The notes: generated by a model not told the origin, from the letters alone. A stretch of DNA of 64,000 nucleotides from Acanthaster planci (GCF_001949145.1 NW_019091424.1:402861-466860), one strand, 5' to 3'; shown: positions 1-12,323, counted from the stretch's first letter. A program made the numbers and translations.

Positions 1-60
1 TTCCCAAAAATTTATCTCTAGCAGCATAGCTGTTTGCTGCCATCTTGCCGAAAGTGACTA

Positions 61-386
61 GATACTAACCCGTGAAACCTGGTCTGCTATTTTTCTCAAG
101 GCTCTTAGAGGGTTCATGCTTGGACTCTGTTTCTGCATCAATTGAAAAAGGAAATCCCGAACACAATGATAAAATTGGAAAATGAATAGCACAAATGGGT
201 CGGATTTGAACCAGGGACTACGGATCTGTAGCTCAAATCACTACCTACTAAGCTACCGAAGCGACGTAATGGATTCTCGTTTTTGAAATGTCTTAAATGG
301 TGTATTGCATTGTCCCCTCTTCATGAATCATTGGTCACCCAGCTACTGAAAAAAAGGTAGCGCACCAGGTTTCACGGGCTAGTATT
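61..386. repeat. Foldback element with tRNA-like internal promoter boxes
   Basis: The left arm (61-83, containing CCCGTGAAACCTGGT) is matched by an inverted arm at 364-386. This gives a foldback element of about 325 bp. Inside it, on the minus strand at about 190-268, are a pol III A-box-like TAGCTTAGTAGG and a B-box-like GGTTCAAATCC, spaced as in a tRNA. The interior is therefore best read as a tRNA-derived SINE or tRNA relic. No good cloverleaf acceptor stem was seen, so a functional tRNA is unlikely. Confidence 0.55.
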
Positions 387-2070
387 AAGTCGCTTCCCAT
401 CTCTTGCCTCCTTATGGAGCTTGGACTGTACCATTTGGTGTGGATATGCTGTAAATTAAAATACTTTATAAGAGAGTAAAAATCGATATAGCTAAAACAT
501 CATAGATTTTATTTAATTTTAACACAGTTATTGTCAAAATATGAAACTTGACAATTATTCAATGTTAAGAAAAAATAAACATTTAGAACTTTAAATGAAA
601 AGGCATTGTTTCTTTATCATATAATACCACCACCCCTCTAGTGTAATGGTATGGTCCCACTTACCCCAGTGGCAACATGGCTGCTGATTTCTGAGCAGTG
701 GTTTGAAGGAGGCGATTCGACCAAATTAAAAGGGCAATTTTCCTGAGTGCAACCTGTTGAAGTTTAGCCAAAATATCCTTTCGGCAAACACTTTACGGTC
801 GAGAACCGTTTCTTTTGATTTTTAACAAGTTTTGGAGGTGTTGACGTTGTTTTGACAGTGTGTTGACAGTCTGTTGCGCGTGTTGACGGTAATTAGTATG
901 ATAGAGTAGAATTACACTGTACAGCTGCATCATCACACCCAACGACTTGCTTGGGAGGGATAAACAATATGCAAGATGTGTGCAAAACCTGGGCATAGGC
1001 CTACTTAAGTTACTCCTGTCATTTTCACAGAAATGGGCCATGTACATGTATTGTACTCTGTAGGCATGCCTAGTGATCCTGGGATTAGTCTAAACATGTC
1101 CTTTCAAGCCTCAAGCCGTTAAGGCATGCAAATCGCAAGAACAAGTTGCAAGGCCTAGGCCTATCCTGTATGTAGAATAATAATTGTACTTACTCCATAT
1201 CACGTAGGTGTGCTAGCGATTCCTCATAGACCTCAAAGACTAATTTCTTATGTGTTGTCTTGATGATACTACACAAAGTCGCGAAAAAAACGGATTAATG
1301 CGACCACCATGCGCTCAAAAGTACTCAACGTTCGCATGTGACGCCTCCCACGTGTTGCTAGCAATGACCCTGTTCGTAGTCGGTTCTGTAATACGTAAAT
1401 GGGTTTTCGATGAAGCGCGAGTTTTGCGTAGTGACGTCATACACAGAGTGCCTGGCTTGCGCTTATGGGTGCACTGAACCAGTCCAACAAAATTTGGAGC
1501 CCCAAGGCAGGCAACTGCAGTCCCTGAAGCCTCTCAAACCATGGAGGTAGAATCAATGTGTTGTTTGGTCCTTCAGATTTCATTCGATTTTCGATTTTTA
1601 GAAGGTTAACCAATGATTTTTTTAATTATCCGCCCAAAACAAACTCCCCCCCCCAAAAAAGTGAATGTTCCCAAGTCTTCTCAATCTCAGCAGATATTTC
1701 TCAAATGGCATCCCTTCTTCCACAGGCTCCTCTGACAAATTTTCAATTAAATTTTTGTCTACTTTGTCCTCAGATTGGATGCCCCTAAATCTATAGAGAT
1801 AATCCTGGACCATACTGACACAATCCCACAATTTCTTGTCCCAAACAGACCCCTTTTTTGAAAGAATCTGTTAGGGGTACTTTTTCCTTGAATTGGGACA
1901 CTGCACCCTTAATTGTATGTCACCCCAACAACAAAGGAAAGTGCGCCACCTATTGATATGGCCATATTATTGTGTGCATGTGGCGCGTCCGTTTGCTGGG
2001 AGAGAAAAGTGAACAAAAATCTTGACGGACAGGCAAACTTACCCACAGTAAACTGTTTTGGTCATCAACA
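387..2070. other. Upstream intergenic region of ACTL6
   Basis: I see no convincing coding exon here. A CRE-like TGACGTCA lies near 1432. The sequence becomes more GC-rich just before the ACTL6 start codon (about 1980-2070), where the promoter and 5'UTR probably lie. A short open frame on the minus strand at 1622-1831 has no recognised domain and is not called. Confidence 0.4.
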
Positions 2071-5000
2071 ATGAGTGGAGGTGTCTATGGAGGAGGTAAT
2101 GGTGATAGCACCTTGCTTTGTTCGGATAATTAGGGCCTAGGGCTAAATTAGATTGTTCAATCAATTTGAGACGAAGTAAGTTTTGCTGCCTCCTTAATTA
2201 TTGCATCAATTCCGAGAAAAATTAGTTTTCGCTTGTAAATTATGTGTTGTCGTTTTGTAAATTCGAGTAGGCCTATACAAATACATGAACGTTGTTTGTG
2301 ACACTGGGCCAGGTATAGGGGTAGTAATGATGTAGGCCCAACATCATAAACAAGCGAATAAAAGCATTTGGGGCCTAGGCCTAGTAGTAGTTTAGACCTA
2401 GTTTGATTTGATTTTTACAAAATTTAGCCTAGGTTAACTTAAGGCTTTTCATTAGTTAACTAGTGACCTACATCGATGAACATGTACCTCTTATCTCTAT
2501 AACTGTGGGGTTTGTGACCCTCCCCCCCCCCAGTTCCGGGATACCTGCCACTACCACAACTGGAAATCGAAACCTTAGCCTATGATTAGCAATGATAATT
2601 ACACAATATTCTAACTATAGAATTTGGAAGTCACATAACAGTTACCATAGCTAGAGCCATTTTTAAATACACAAGTCTCCAAGACTTTAACTTGACCCAC
2701 CCTTCCTGAAGGAGCTGATGAGATATACCAAACATTAAAATGGATCATGTTGACAATTTCCATTTATGGTAATTATGTCAGACTTGTTGATTTTTTTTTT
2801 TTTTTTGGTTGTTTCACTCAGATGAAGTTGGTGCTTTGGTATTCGATGCTGGTTCCTTTTCTACCAGAGCTGGGTATGCAGGGGAAGACTCGCCAAAGGT
2901 ACGTACCATATAGTGGGTGTGAATTGGCAAATAGCCGTTATGCACAGAGAAGCTATTTTGGATTGTGTTCCCAAAATCTCATTCTTCCATGCCTCTTTTT
3001 CATTTTTCTGAATGTGGCTTAAAACATTCAGATATAAATGACAACAATATTTAAATGATGTTATTTTGTAACAGAGTTTAAATAGGTACTTTCATTTTTA
3101 TTCTCAGATGTCAAAATAAAATTAACCTCGCTTTCAATTAAATATGGCTGACTTGTGGATGAGGCCGATTTGCTCATATTCATTGGTTGAGTGGCTTGTT
3201 TTGAAAGGGAAGTCTACTGAAATATGGCTGTTCCCGTTTGTAGAGCTTTTTCCTTTTTCTTCTCGAGTGAAGTTGAGAGTTTTAAGATGCCATCTACGTG
3301 TACTATTTGTGTGTGGCCCTGATGTACATGTAACAACTGATTGTAATGTTAATAACTCACCTTTTGACAGGCTGAGATTCCAACGGGGGTAGGCGTCCTA
3401 GAAAACAAGGAGCTGGAATCGTTAGACATCGACGGGTTGGGCGCGCCGTCGTCCATCCGCGACGGAAACAAGAAGAAATACATCATTGATGTCAACTCCC
3501 TGAGTGTGCCGCGAGCGGGGATGGAGATGGGGAACCCACTTAAGGATGGCATGGGTAAGATATGACGGCATAGTCTGGTGACTTGCTCACATTGAATGCA
3601 ACTTTTGTGACATTTGTATGTAGGGGGTCATTTGTATCAGCAGGGTTTAGAGTTTAGTCAGTTTGCTCAACCATGCTCAGTGCAACATAATTTGCAATGC
3701 AAAATGCAACACTAATCTTATGTAATATGCAACAGTTAGCATTGTTGGACTTACGTGCAGCTCTCAACACAAGTGACAGAGAATCGTACATGTTCAATTC
3801 ATTAATGCAAGTGCAGGTGTTTTTCCGTTGTACAGAATTCTGCCGCAAAAGCCTGTGATGCAGTTCGTTTCATTTTGTTGCAAATCACTGCTCATACATG
3901 TGCCTAAAAAGCCAAGAGCCTAAAAAAGCTGGAGGCCCATAATGGACGTCGATTTTTCTCTTATTTTTGCAGTGGATGACTGGGAAATGTTTGGTGCCTT
4001 GTTGGATCACATTTACAAACGTTACATCCAGTCGGACTCAGCTGAGCACCCAGTGCTGATGGCAGAACCGCCGGTGAGTATTGGGCTTGAAATTAAACAC
4101 AAGTCTATAGTCCCCATAGAGTTGTGTGTAATTTGAAGCCGCAGCCAAGTAATTTGACTCCGCCGTAGGCTTTGGCACACCCAGACCTCATAAGACAGGT
4201 TGCAATTGCAGGCCTTGAATCGTTTAATAGCTCCAGAACAGTTTGGTTATGTAAACCATTCAATGACACTGGGCTTGTTTGCTTACATCAAAATTATGAA
4301 CAGAGAAATGGATAGGAGTGAGATCTGAGCCTGCGGCCTTTGAAACACCCTGCCGATATGCAACCAACAAAGCCATCCAGCATTTTGTTGGTGGGTCCTC
4401 CCAATGCCAACATCTCGGGAATAATTTGTGTAATTTGCTCAGTCTGTGGACTAATGCCCATGATCCAAACTGGACGGGTAAACACGTTGGAAATAAAAAT
4501 CTCACGCTTTCTTAGCCCTTCAAGCCTATTAAGGTTTGTTGTTATAATATTTTCTCCATAGTGGAACACAAGACACAAGAGAGAGAAGTTGACAGAGGTG
4601 ATGTTTGAGAAGTACAGCATACCAGCCTTCTTCCTGTGCAAGAACGCAGTATTGACAGCGTATCCTTGAAAAACCCTAGACCGACAAGTTTATCCTTTTT
4701 TTTCATTGATTGATTTTTGATTATTGATTAAGGTTTCTCTCAATCGAGCCTCCAGCTTATTTTCTTTTTTGGAGGCCTAATTTTTTTGAAGTTAAGCGAA
4801 TATTGTAAAACATGAAGCAAGTGTTCTCTGAAATTGACCCCCCAAAATATGTATACATATATTTGTGGGTTTCAAGGAGGCCAATCATTGTGTTATATCT
4901 AGGTTTTGTGGGTAGACAAAAATTGAAAATTTTGGTTCGGAAATTTTTCCTCTTCTCTGTATTAACTTCTCAAATGAAGGATGCAGTTTGACAAAGTTGT

Positions 5001-8000
5001 TTTTGATTAATTGATCATAAACAAAGCAGCTGAGCTACCAATACATTGATCGATCATTTGAGAAACCAAATACTTGCTGTCCGATCAAACCAAATTAAAT
5101 AAACAGAAAGAGTTGCCTAGAGGAAAGGTGATAAGATTAAGATTCCTTAAAATGATGGCCTTGCAGATTTGCAAATATCCGCTCTACTGGGCTGGTTATA
5201 GACAGTGGGGCAACACACACAACAGCGACCCCGGTACACGAAGGCTATGTCTTACAACAGGGTGAGTGGGCAGTTTTATCATTATGCTCTCTGCATAGCT
5301 TGAATGTGAATGTTAATGGAGTCAGTTGTTGTGTCCGTGAAAGTGAAACACACGAACCCATCGTATAGTATTATGTATACGCAACGCACCCAAAAAAAGG
5401 TGCATTTGGAAAGGCGCCATAAGTCAGCGTATGGCTACGCTGATAGGACAGACTATCGCTGTACCTGAATAGCCGTATACTGGGCAGGCACTATTGGAAT
5501 ACCAAACTGGTTCATTGAAAAGTGTTTTCCGTACACCAACTCGAGTATCTTGTCTCACTCTTAGGCATTGTCAAGAGTCCCTTAGCGGGAGATTTTGTCA
5601 CCATGCAGTGCAAAGAACTCTTTGACGAGTTGAAAATAGAAGTGGTACCTCCGTACCTCATAGCCTCCAAGGTACGTACAAATACGATGAATAATAACAT
5701 GTATCTCTCATGAAGCTCAGTATATGCTTTTGCTGGGTTCCAATCCATCAATGTTAAGATGCCTAATGTATATGCACAGTGAAGGAACTTCAGGACCCGA
5801 TTTCACAGCCCTGCAGAGGCTCAACGTATTTCATGGAGACTGTAAGCAGTAAGCGCTGCCAAAGTCATGCTAAACTCGGAGGAAAAAGTTGCTTAAACTT
5901 AGTGACACACCAATAGAAATTTCTACGCGTGAGCAACCTTTAGCACAGCCACGCCAAGCACCGCCATGAAATAGTGCTTAAGGTTTGCAAATATTTCTGC
6001 TAAATTTAGCACAACTTTTCTGCTAACTATTAAGCAGTTCCGTGAAATTGGGCCCTGGTCTTTACACTCGTGGAAATGTCTCACTTATCCCTGCCTTATA
6101 AATACCAGGAAACTGTCAGAGTTAACAAGAAGAGGTTTATTTACCATACACTTTTCTGCACTGAATTTCTCATGCATGGGTTATCTGTTTAAGTGATGAA
6201 TAACGACAGATAGACGCTAGCTTCGGTGCCGGTAGTTGTCACCCACCGTTCCAAAAGTGGGACGGAGGCTTCTGAGTTGGTATCTTGGTGTGAAGGAGGA
6301 TGATAGTGTATTGCAGGTGTTGATCCAGGGAGAGGGGGGTCAACACCCCCACCCCCCCCACCATCTCCTCGCTCTGAGTAAAGACAAAAGTAGAAAAATC
6401 AGGAAAATAATAGATAATTATTACACCAATACCATTGTAAACAATGTGTGTCTTGTAATGTTTCATCATCGTTTCCACTTGTCTGCCAAAATGAGACATT
6501 AAAAAAAAATCTCCGGCTGACACTCCTCCCCCAAAAAATTACTGGATCCGCCCCTGGTTTGTGGTAGAGAACACTGTTCCTGATGATACAGTAACAAATG
6601 AAGTTATACATGAGCAGCATCTGGATCACAGTGAGATGATGAAAGGGGTCCATCATCCCACACACAGGAATCAGTCAAAGAGGGTGCACCTGCAAACTTC
6701 AAGCGGAAGGAGGTGCCACAGGTGACCAAGTCCTGGCACAGCTACCGAGTCAAACAGGTACTACAAGACTTCCAGATCACAGCGCTGCAGGTGGCAGACA
6801 CGCCTTATGAACCGGAGTGAGTGTTAAGTTATATTCATTCAGTGACGCAGCAGGTGACTAGTGTTACCCATTGCTTGTTGGACATTGTGTAATGTACCGT
6901 TTCTGATGAGTGTTGTAGATGACTGAGTTTTGAGTGCTAAGTCCGCTGCCAATTATTAAACAGGTTAGGTGTGAACAAACCTAGAAATCATGGACATTTG
7001 GATGCAGATGTGTATGACTCGGACTCGACCCGGATGACTTGAAACTCAGACTTGGACTCGATGTTTTGTGACTCAAGTACAAGTCTGATTGGTACAAAGC
7101 ATTGTTTTTCACCAGTCATCACCAGTGATATCTCAAGCACTTCCAACAATGAAAAGTTAAAAACACACTTTCTCACAGGTGCACAATCACCCTAACATCC
7201 TAAATCCCTCAATTTAAATATGGCCATGTACGCCATTTGGAGTTTAGGTTAATAGCATAGCTTTTATGGGCCCTCTGTGTTTATGTGTTATTCTTAAGAA
7301 TGCAGGTTCGGTAATCTTAAGAACCTGTAAAGTACTTACAAAGTTCTTGGCATCCTGTCTGTCAGTGGGTGATATAACATTGGAGATATTCCTTCCCCTA
7401 GGGCCGCTGATCAGTTGCCGTCAGTCCTGTACGATTTCCCCAACGGCTACCATCAGGAGTTTGCCGAGGAACGAGTCCGCATCCCAGAGGGCCTGTTTGA
7501 TATCTCACACGTCAAGGTACGTGGACTAGATAGCTTCATTAGTTCTGTCGTAGATAGACCCCACTGGCTGCGCAGATATCTGAGAATCACTTTCATCCTG
7601 CCTTTGAATTAAATGTAAGCTGGTTCTGTGGCCGTAGTTGTGGGATCCTGAATTTCCCAACAAAAGAAATTATTATTTGTACAAATTCAGTGGACAAGAC
7701 AAAGTCACTTTTGAAATTAGTAGGTTCCAGTTAGTGAGCTTGAGTACTGTAAAGGTGACAAATGGTTAATGTTGGGTGTTTCATTTGGTTTGCTGGTCTG
7801 TCAGCTACATCAAAATGTCCTCTTTTTTCTGCTAGGGATTTGAAGGGAACACCATGTTAGGTGTCGGTCATGTAGCCAGCACGAGCATTGGACTTCTAGA
7901 TGCTGACATCAGAGCGGTAAGTGTCATTTCATGTCACTCGTAATCAAGGAAACCAAAAAACTGTTACAAATTTCTTGCATCGGTATTCCGCACCATGGAT

Positions 8001-9460
8001 TTGGAGAAAATTTAAACACCAAGCGCATTTGTTTTTAAACATTCATGTTTTATTACATCTGATATTGAAAACATCGTACGCATGTCAGAATCACTCTGTG
8101 AATTGCTCATGGTTTTCATTTGTGTGTTGGTATTGACCAGTTCCTTAGGCAAGTGACTGTTGACCAGTGACTATTGACTGGTGACTTTTGACCGGTGACT
8201 ATTGACTGGTGACTATTGACTGGTTACTATTGACCGGTGACTATTGACCGGTGACTATTGACTGGTGGCTATTGACTATTCTATTTCAGGCTATGTACAG
8301 TAATGTCATAGTGACCGGAGGCAACACCCTGCTGTCTGGATTCATAGAACGCTTGCAGAGAGAGCTACAGAACAAGGCACCACAGGTGACTATTTACTTC
8401 ATCCCAAGGATGGCATTAGAGAAAGAAGTTGTCATGCTTACTGATGTAATAAGTGCCATCGGTAGTTTCTTGACATTGCTGAAAATAGAGTCAGTGATGT
8501 CAATGCCATCAAAACTAAGATTGACAATAAATAAAAGAGTGCCACCAAGCCGACCATCACTAATCTGGCCCTCATCAGCCCATCAGCAACCTGTACAACC
8601 ACTGAACTTTCACCTCATAAAAAACCCACAGGCTAACTTCTGCTGTTGACTTAAGTGCTTTTTAAGGTTTTGCCAAGGAATAAGGCAAGTTGTTTTGTTT
8701 GGCCTCTTGCAGAACATGCGCCTGAAGATCATTGCTCCTTCGGGTACCACAGAGAGACGGTTTAGTGCATGGATTGGTGGTTCCATCCTTGCCTCCTTGG
8801 TAAGTACCATTGGTTTATCCTGAAGTTCATTGCAGGACCTCTGTCAAAACCATTCCTGGACCCTATCCCTTCAGGGAACTTTGGCTAGAAACCCTCTCAG
8901 ACACATCAGTCTGCATCATTTGTCAAAGTGGCTTGCCTGCCCAGTGTAACAAGATCCAACAGGTCAATTCTCCCCAAGGCCAAACAGCCTGGGAGTCTGT
9001 GGTTGCCAGCCACCACAAGATCCAACAGTGGCATTGTTCAATGAGACTAGCTCCCATTGTCTCAACATAGCCAGTGTGTTCGGCTGCCCTTGATTGCCTA
9101 GGGCATCAGTGTGCATCAGACTTTTTCACCGGATGCATCATGCTACGTTTGGCAGGGTTAGAGTTTAGTTACAAATTGGCCACATTGAATTGACAGTGAG
9201 GTTAATAATTCACCTGGGAACGCGAGAATAAAAATTAAAGGCAATGAAATGAGTTGTACCTCACTCCGATTTGCTCGGGAAAAATTGCAACAATTACACT
9301 GACATGGGTGAAGGATAATTAAGTGTGAGCTTCAAGTCACACAAGTCTATTATCGTGATGTCTTCTCTTTCTGTAACAGGGCACCTTCCAACAGATGTGG
9401 ATATCCCGACAAGAGTACGAAGAAGCTGGTAAAAGCTGCGTGGAAAGGAAATGCCCATGA
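2071..9460 (+). CDS. ACTL6A: Actin-like protein 6 (BAF53), 13 coding exons
   Basis: This encodes an actin-related nuclear protein. The family is a subunit of BAF (SWI/SNF), INO80 and TIP60/NuA4 chromatin complexes. Exons: 2071-2095, 2822-2898, 3371-3554, 3973-4073, 4562-4659, 5167-5261, 5565-5671, 6668-6816, 7402-7516, 7836-7916, 8290-8385, 8713-8799 and 9380-9460. Joined they keep frame and give 431 residues, against about 429 in human. The start MSGGVYGG and the end ERKCP-stop match the family. Visible landmarks are [24 protein letters not shown], the nucleotide-binding [29 protein letters not shown] and [10 protein letters not shown]. The insert around residues 40-75 ([17 protein letters not shown]) is typical of ACTL6. 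Whether it is the pro-orthologue of ACTL6A and ACTL6B cannot be settled here. The intron after exon 5 carries U12-type signals. Confidence 0.96.
4660..5166 (+). other. Minor (U12-type) intron in ACTL6
   Basis: The donor reads GC|GTATCCTT, an exact match to the minor-spliceosome 5' consensus (A/G)TATCCTT. Just before the acceptor is TTCCTTAAA, nearly identical to the U12 branch site TTCCTTRAY, about 16 bases upstream of the AG. There is no polypyrimidine tract. The flanking exons join in frame (VLTA then FANIRSTGL), so both borders are well fixed. The nuclear chromatin-remodelling gene is thus predicted to need the minor spliceosome. Confidence 0.85.
5791..6058. repeat. Foldback MITE-like element in ACTL6 intron
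   Basis: The ends are inverted relatives: CAGGACCCGATTTCAC at the left and GTGAAATTGGGCCCTG at the right. The interior contains partly self-complementary AGCAG/TTAGCAGAAA tracts. The ends resemble those of the element at 38166-38368 (GGGGCCAATTTCATAGAGCTG), so the two probably belong to related families. Confidence 0.6.
6315..6556. repeat. Degenerate terminal-inverted-repeat element
   Basis: The right end, read on the minus strand, is CAGGGGCGGATCCAG, an invertebrate DNA-transposon end also seen singly near 14535. The left end CAGGTGTTGATCCAGGG is a diverged partner. The interior has poly-C/G tracts. No transposase is present. No clear target duplication was found. Confidence 0.45.
8151..8275. 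repeat. 14-bp minisatellite beside an ACTL6 splice acceptor
   Basis: About nine tandem copies of a 14-bp unit, consensus ACYGGTGACTATTG, fill the last part of the intron before exon 11. The array ends about 14 bases before the acceptor at 8288-8289. Each unit contains CTATTGAC, which resembles a metazoan branch-point context. Confidence 0.85.
8890..9080. repeat. Dispersed intronic repeat, copy 1
   Basis: This segment shares blocks with 55490-55660, including GTCAAAGTGGCTTRCCTGC and CATTGTTCAWTGAGACTAGC in the same order and spacing. It is an ancient dispersed repeat. No coding capacity is evident. Confidence 0.6.
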
Positions 9461-12188
9461 ACTGTTAGTTTTCACAGTGTTCCTCACCAGGTCTGCCACC
9501 CCCAACGTCCCCTACACACCAGGCAGTATTTTGGCACAGGAAGCGTGTCAAGACTCGGGATGTTGGTATTCCGTTCAGAACCTGCAAGAGCCTTCATGCT
9601 GTGTTCGTTATCGTGCATTAAGCAAGCCAGAGTGGCCTTCATGAAGAGGCGTACTAAGAGATATGGATTTTGTCTTCTGTTTTGAAATCTTTTCCCTCAT
9701 GGGTTTGTAAAGTGGTAGCGTTTGGAGACACCTAAAGAAAAGGTCACTTTTGAGAATAAGTCTGGTTCTGATGAGGACCATTTGTTTGAAATTGGCATTG
9801 GTTTGTGGCCCACCTGAAGACTGTAAGCCATTTTATGGAAAATGCTACCAATGTATACTCAATGGCAAAACCACAATAGTCATTTCCCATAAGTTGAAAT
9901 ACTCTTGTCGTCCTAAAAACAACCAGAGCTCACTGCCTGAAATGTTACCCCAAGCCAGCAGTTTCTAACAGAGCGCCACTTCTTCCCAAAGACTGTCTAC
10001 ATGCAGACCATATCACTGTAACCAGAACTTTGTCATAAAAGATGTGAAAAAAAACAAAGAAAAACAAGATTTGCCGAAATTTAGATTCTAAAAATGTACT
10101 TTCTATTACTGTTTAGTTATAATAGTGTTCTTTATGTCAAGAGTCGACTGTATTTCTGCATGAGAACACTTGGTATTACCTGCTATCCGGTTCGTAAGTG
10201 TGACGTCACTTCAGGTCAAAAACACGCCCACTGCACATGCAGAGCACAGAGTTACATGCATTGATCGCCGTTTACATGGAACCATGGAACTGGAAGTTAA
10301 TGCGTAATTTCAGTGATTGTCCAATGAGAGCCTGCAAATCGCGGCACATCCGCCGTTGTGACGAAGTCACTTACAAACCGAATGCATCACCAGTTTTTGT
10401 CTGATAGAGGTTTAATATGAACATTGCAAACATTTCAAAGGGTTACAATCACAAGACCAGTCAGGCAACAAATGTTTGGAGCATTTGCATATTTAAACAA
10501 GGAATCAATAACAAGGTGTCCTATCGATCAACTTTTGAGTCTAAGACTTGTGATCGTGTTTATTGTGAAGACATCAAGAAAAACAAGTGCATGTCTTTTA
10601 TGCAAATTTTGTGTACAGATTAGACAAGCGCTCTTAAACACCTTTTGTCTTTATTTGAGATGTCACCAAGGAAGTTTTATTTTAAAAAATTCTCATTTTT
10701 TTCCCAATTTTGTTTATGTATACGTGTACTTTATCAATAGCAGTGTTAAACTTGGTTTAACATTGACTCGGGTAAGTCCCGAAGAATTCCAATCTTGTCC
10801 ATTAAAAAACGTTTGTTTCTGCTTGGATTTTTCTTCTGTGTCTTCAAAAATTTGCATCGTAGGCCCAGACTGATTTATTTCGGATTCTTGGCAAGGTGTC
10901 CCGTTCATGGATAAGAAATGACATATTGAAGGTTGTAATGGCGTTCATTTGTTGGAAGAGGCCTCGTGTACACAGACCTGTGTGTTTGGCACGGGCCCAC
11001 TGACGTTTAATACACGTCTGTGCATGGGCTGCGTTTGGGCTCCGTCTGAGGCTTCGTTCCCAAAACCAATCCCCGATTGTGGGCCTGAAGCGTTTAAATT
11101 AAATTGGATTACTGTAATTTCTGGCTCTCTTTTGCATTTTATTTGATGTTTTGTGGCACTATTAAACTAATTACTGCGCTTACAGCTTCAAGGTCAGCTA
11201 GTTAATATATATATTAATTATTATATATCACCCCCACACGTTTGAAATGGGGGATGAGCCACTGAATCACCACCCACCCACACCCATGCACACTCACCCA
11301 CACAGTTTGGGTGATGTGCAAAAAAGGAAAGCGGATTGTGAAAAATTTTCAGGGTTTCCCAACGAAAAATGTTTGCAATGTTACTAAAAAGGGAAAGCAA
11401 GTTTAAAAAGCCATAAATGACATTCTAACGACAGATCCTGCTTGAAATTGATACACATTATAGATGTACATCTTTACCATGAACATCACCCCCTATATGG
11501 ACCCCCCCCCTCACAGGTTTGTGCCACTGACTTAAAAATGCACAGATCAAATCACATACATTATTACAAATTACAATTAGTTAGGAAAAGGTCAAAGTAA
11601 TACAAAAAAGTAAAGGCAAAGTAATATACCGTCGGGACCTCTTTGTTTAGCTACTGTCAGTTCTAAAGAAAATACTGAGTGAAAAATTAGGTTACCAAAA
11701 CCGCTGTATTGCATTGCATCCATCAGAGAAGGTTGGTTGAACTCATAAATGGGATAATATGTCAGGAACAGATATCCTTTGGGGAGTGGTACAGATCGGT
11801 GTCAATTAGGAGGAAATGGGAAGTTTGGCCTTGTACCCTGCTGTTACCAACAGGAAGGAAGAACTCGGCTGAATATCGTGTTTCAATACGTGTTAAGGAC
11901 TGGCGTTTGAAAAGAACCAATTTCTAGAAGTGTCACAAGTCTTCTCTTGGGTTCACAAATGATTTTGGAGCAATGAAAGAATGATTATTATGAAGTTAAA
12001 TGCGTCTCTTAACAATACAATTAACCCTTAAACGAGAAAATAATCGTTTTGTTGTGCTCATTTCCTATCCAGAATAATATCTGCTATCGCATGTCATGTC
12101 AGCTGCTTGACATAATCATTCAATTTTCAACTTGTACTTCAGTGTGAGTTCATTTTAACACTGATTTCTACGAAAGCATAGTGCTGTC
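9461..12188. other. ACTL6 3' flank and repeat-rich spacer
   Basis: The ACTL6 3'UTR begins here. No canonical AATAAA was noticed near the stop codon; an ATTAAA-type signal lies near 11161. No coding exon was recognised. The block at about 11740-11850 (CAGATATCCTTTGGGGAG, then AGGAGGAAATGGGAAG) resembles blocks at about 15040-15110 and 15430-15530, so it is part of a local dispersed repeat. Confidence 0.4.
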
Positions 12189-12208
12189 AACGCGAAATAA
12201 TTATTCTA

Positions 12209-12323
12209 TCTCGTTGAAACGACTTCGTATCTCGTTTATACGAGAAACATGTAGAGATATCTCGTTTAAGCGAGATAACTAAGTCGTTTGAGCAAGATAA
12301 GTATGTCGTTTAAATGAGATAAA
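12209..12323. repeat. Cluster of short palindromes based on ATCTCGTTTAAACGAGAT
   Basis: At least five imperfect copies or half-copies of ATCTCGTTTAAACGAGAT occur in about 115 bp (for example TATCTCGTTTATACGAGAAA and ATATCTCGTTTAAGCGAGAT). Every unit is itself a palindrome. The cluster lies about 70 bp from the long palindrome at 12390-12472. Confidence 0.75.

Noticed and set aside
190-268. Functional tRNA gene on the minus strand
   Set aside because: A and B boxes are present but the acceptor stem and anticodon arm do not fold convincingly; more likely a SINE relic.
1622-1831. 69-codon minus-strand frame upstream of ACTL6
   Set aside because: Moderately protein-like but no recognised motif or splice context; low-complexity poly-C/T at its end.
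8251-8649. 132-codon open frame on the plus strand
   Set aside because: Only 8290-8385 is coding (ACTL6 exon 11). The rest runs into minisatellite on the left and intron on the right past a good donor.
10424-10873. 149-codon plus-strand frame downstream of ACTL6
   Set aside because: AT-rich 3' flank with no domain and an unlike-protein composition; a chance frame.
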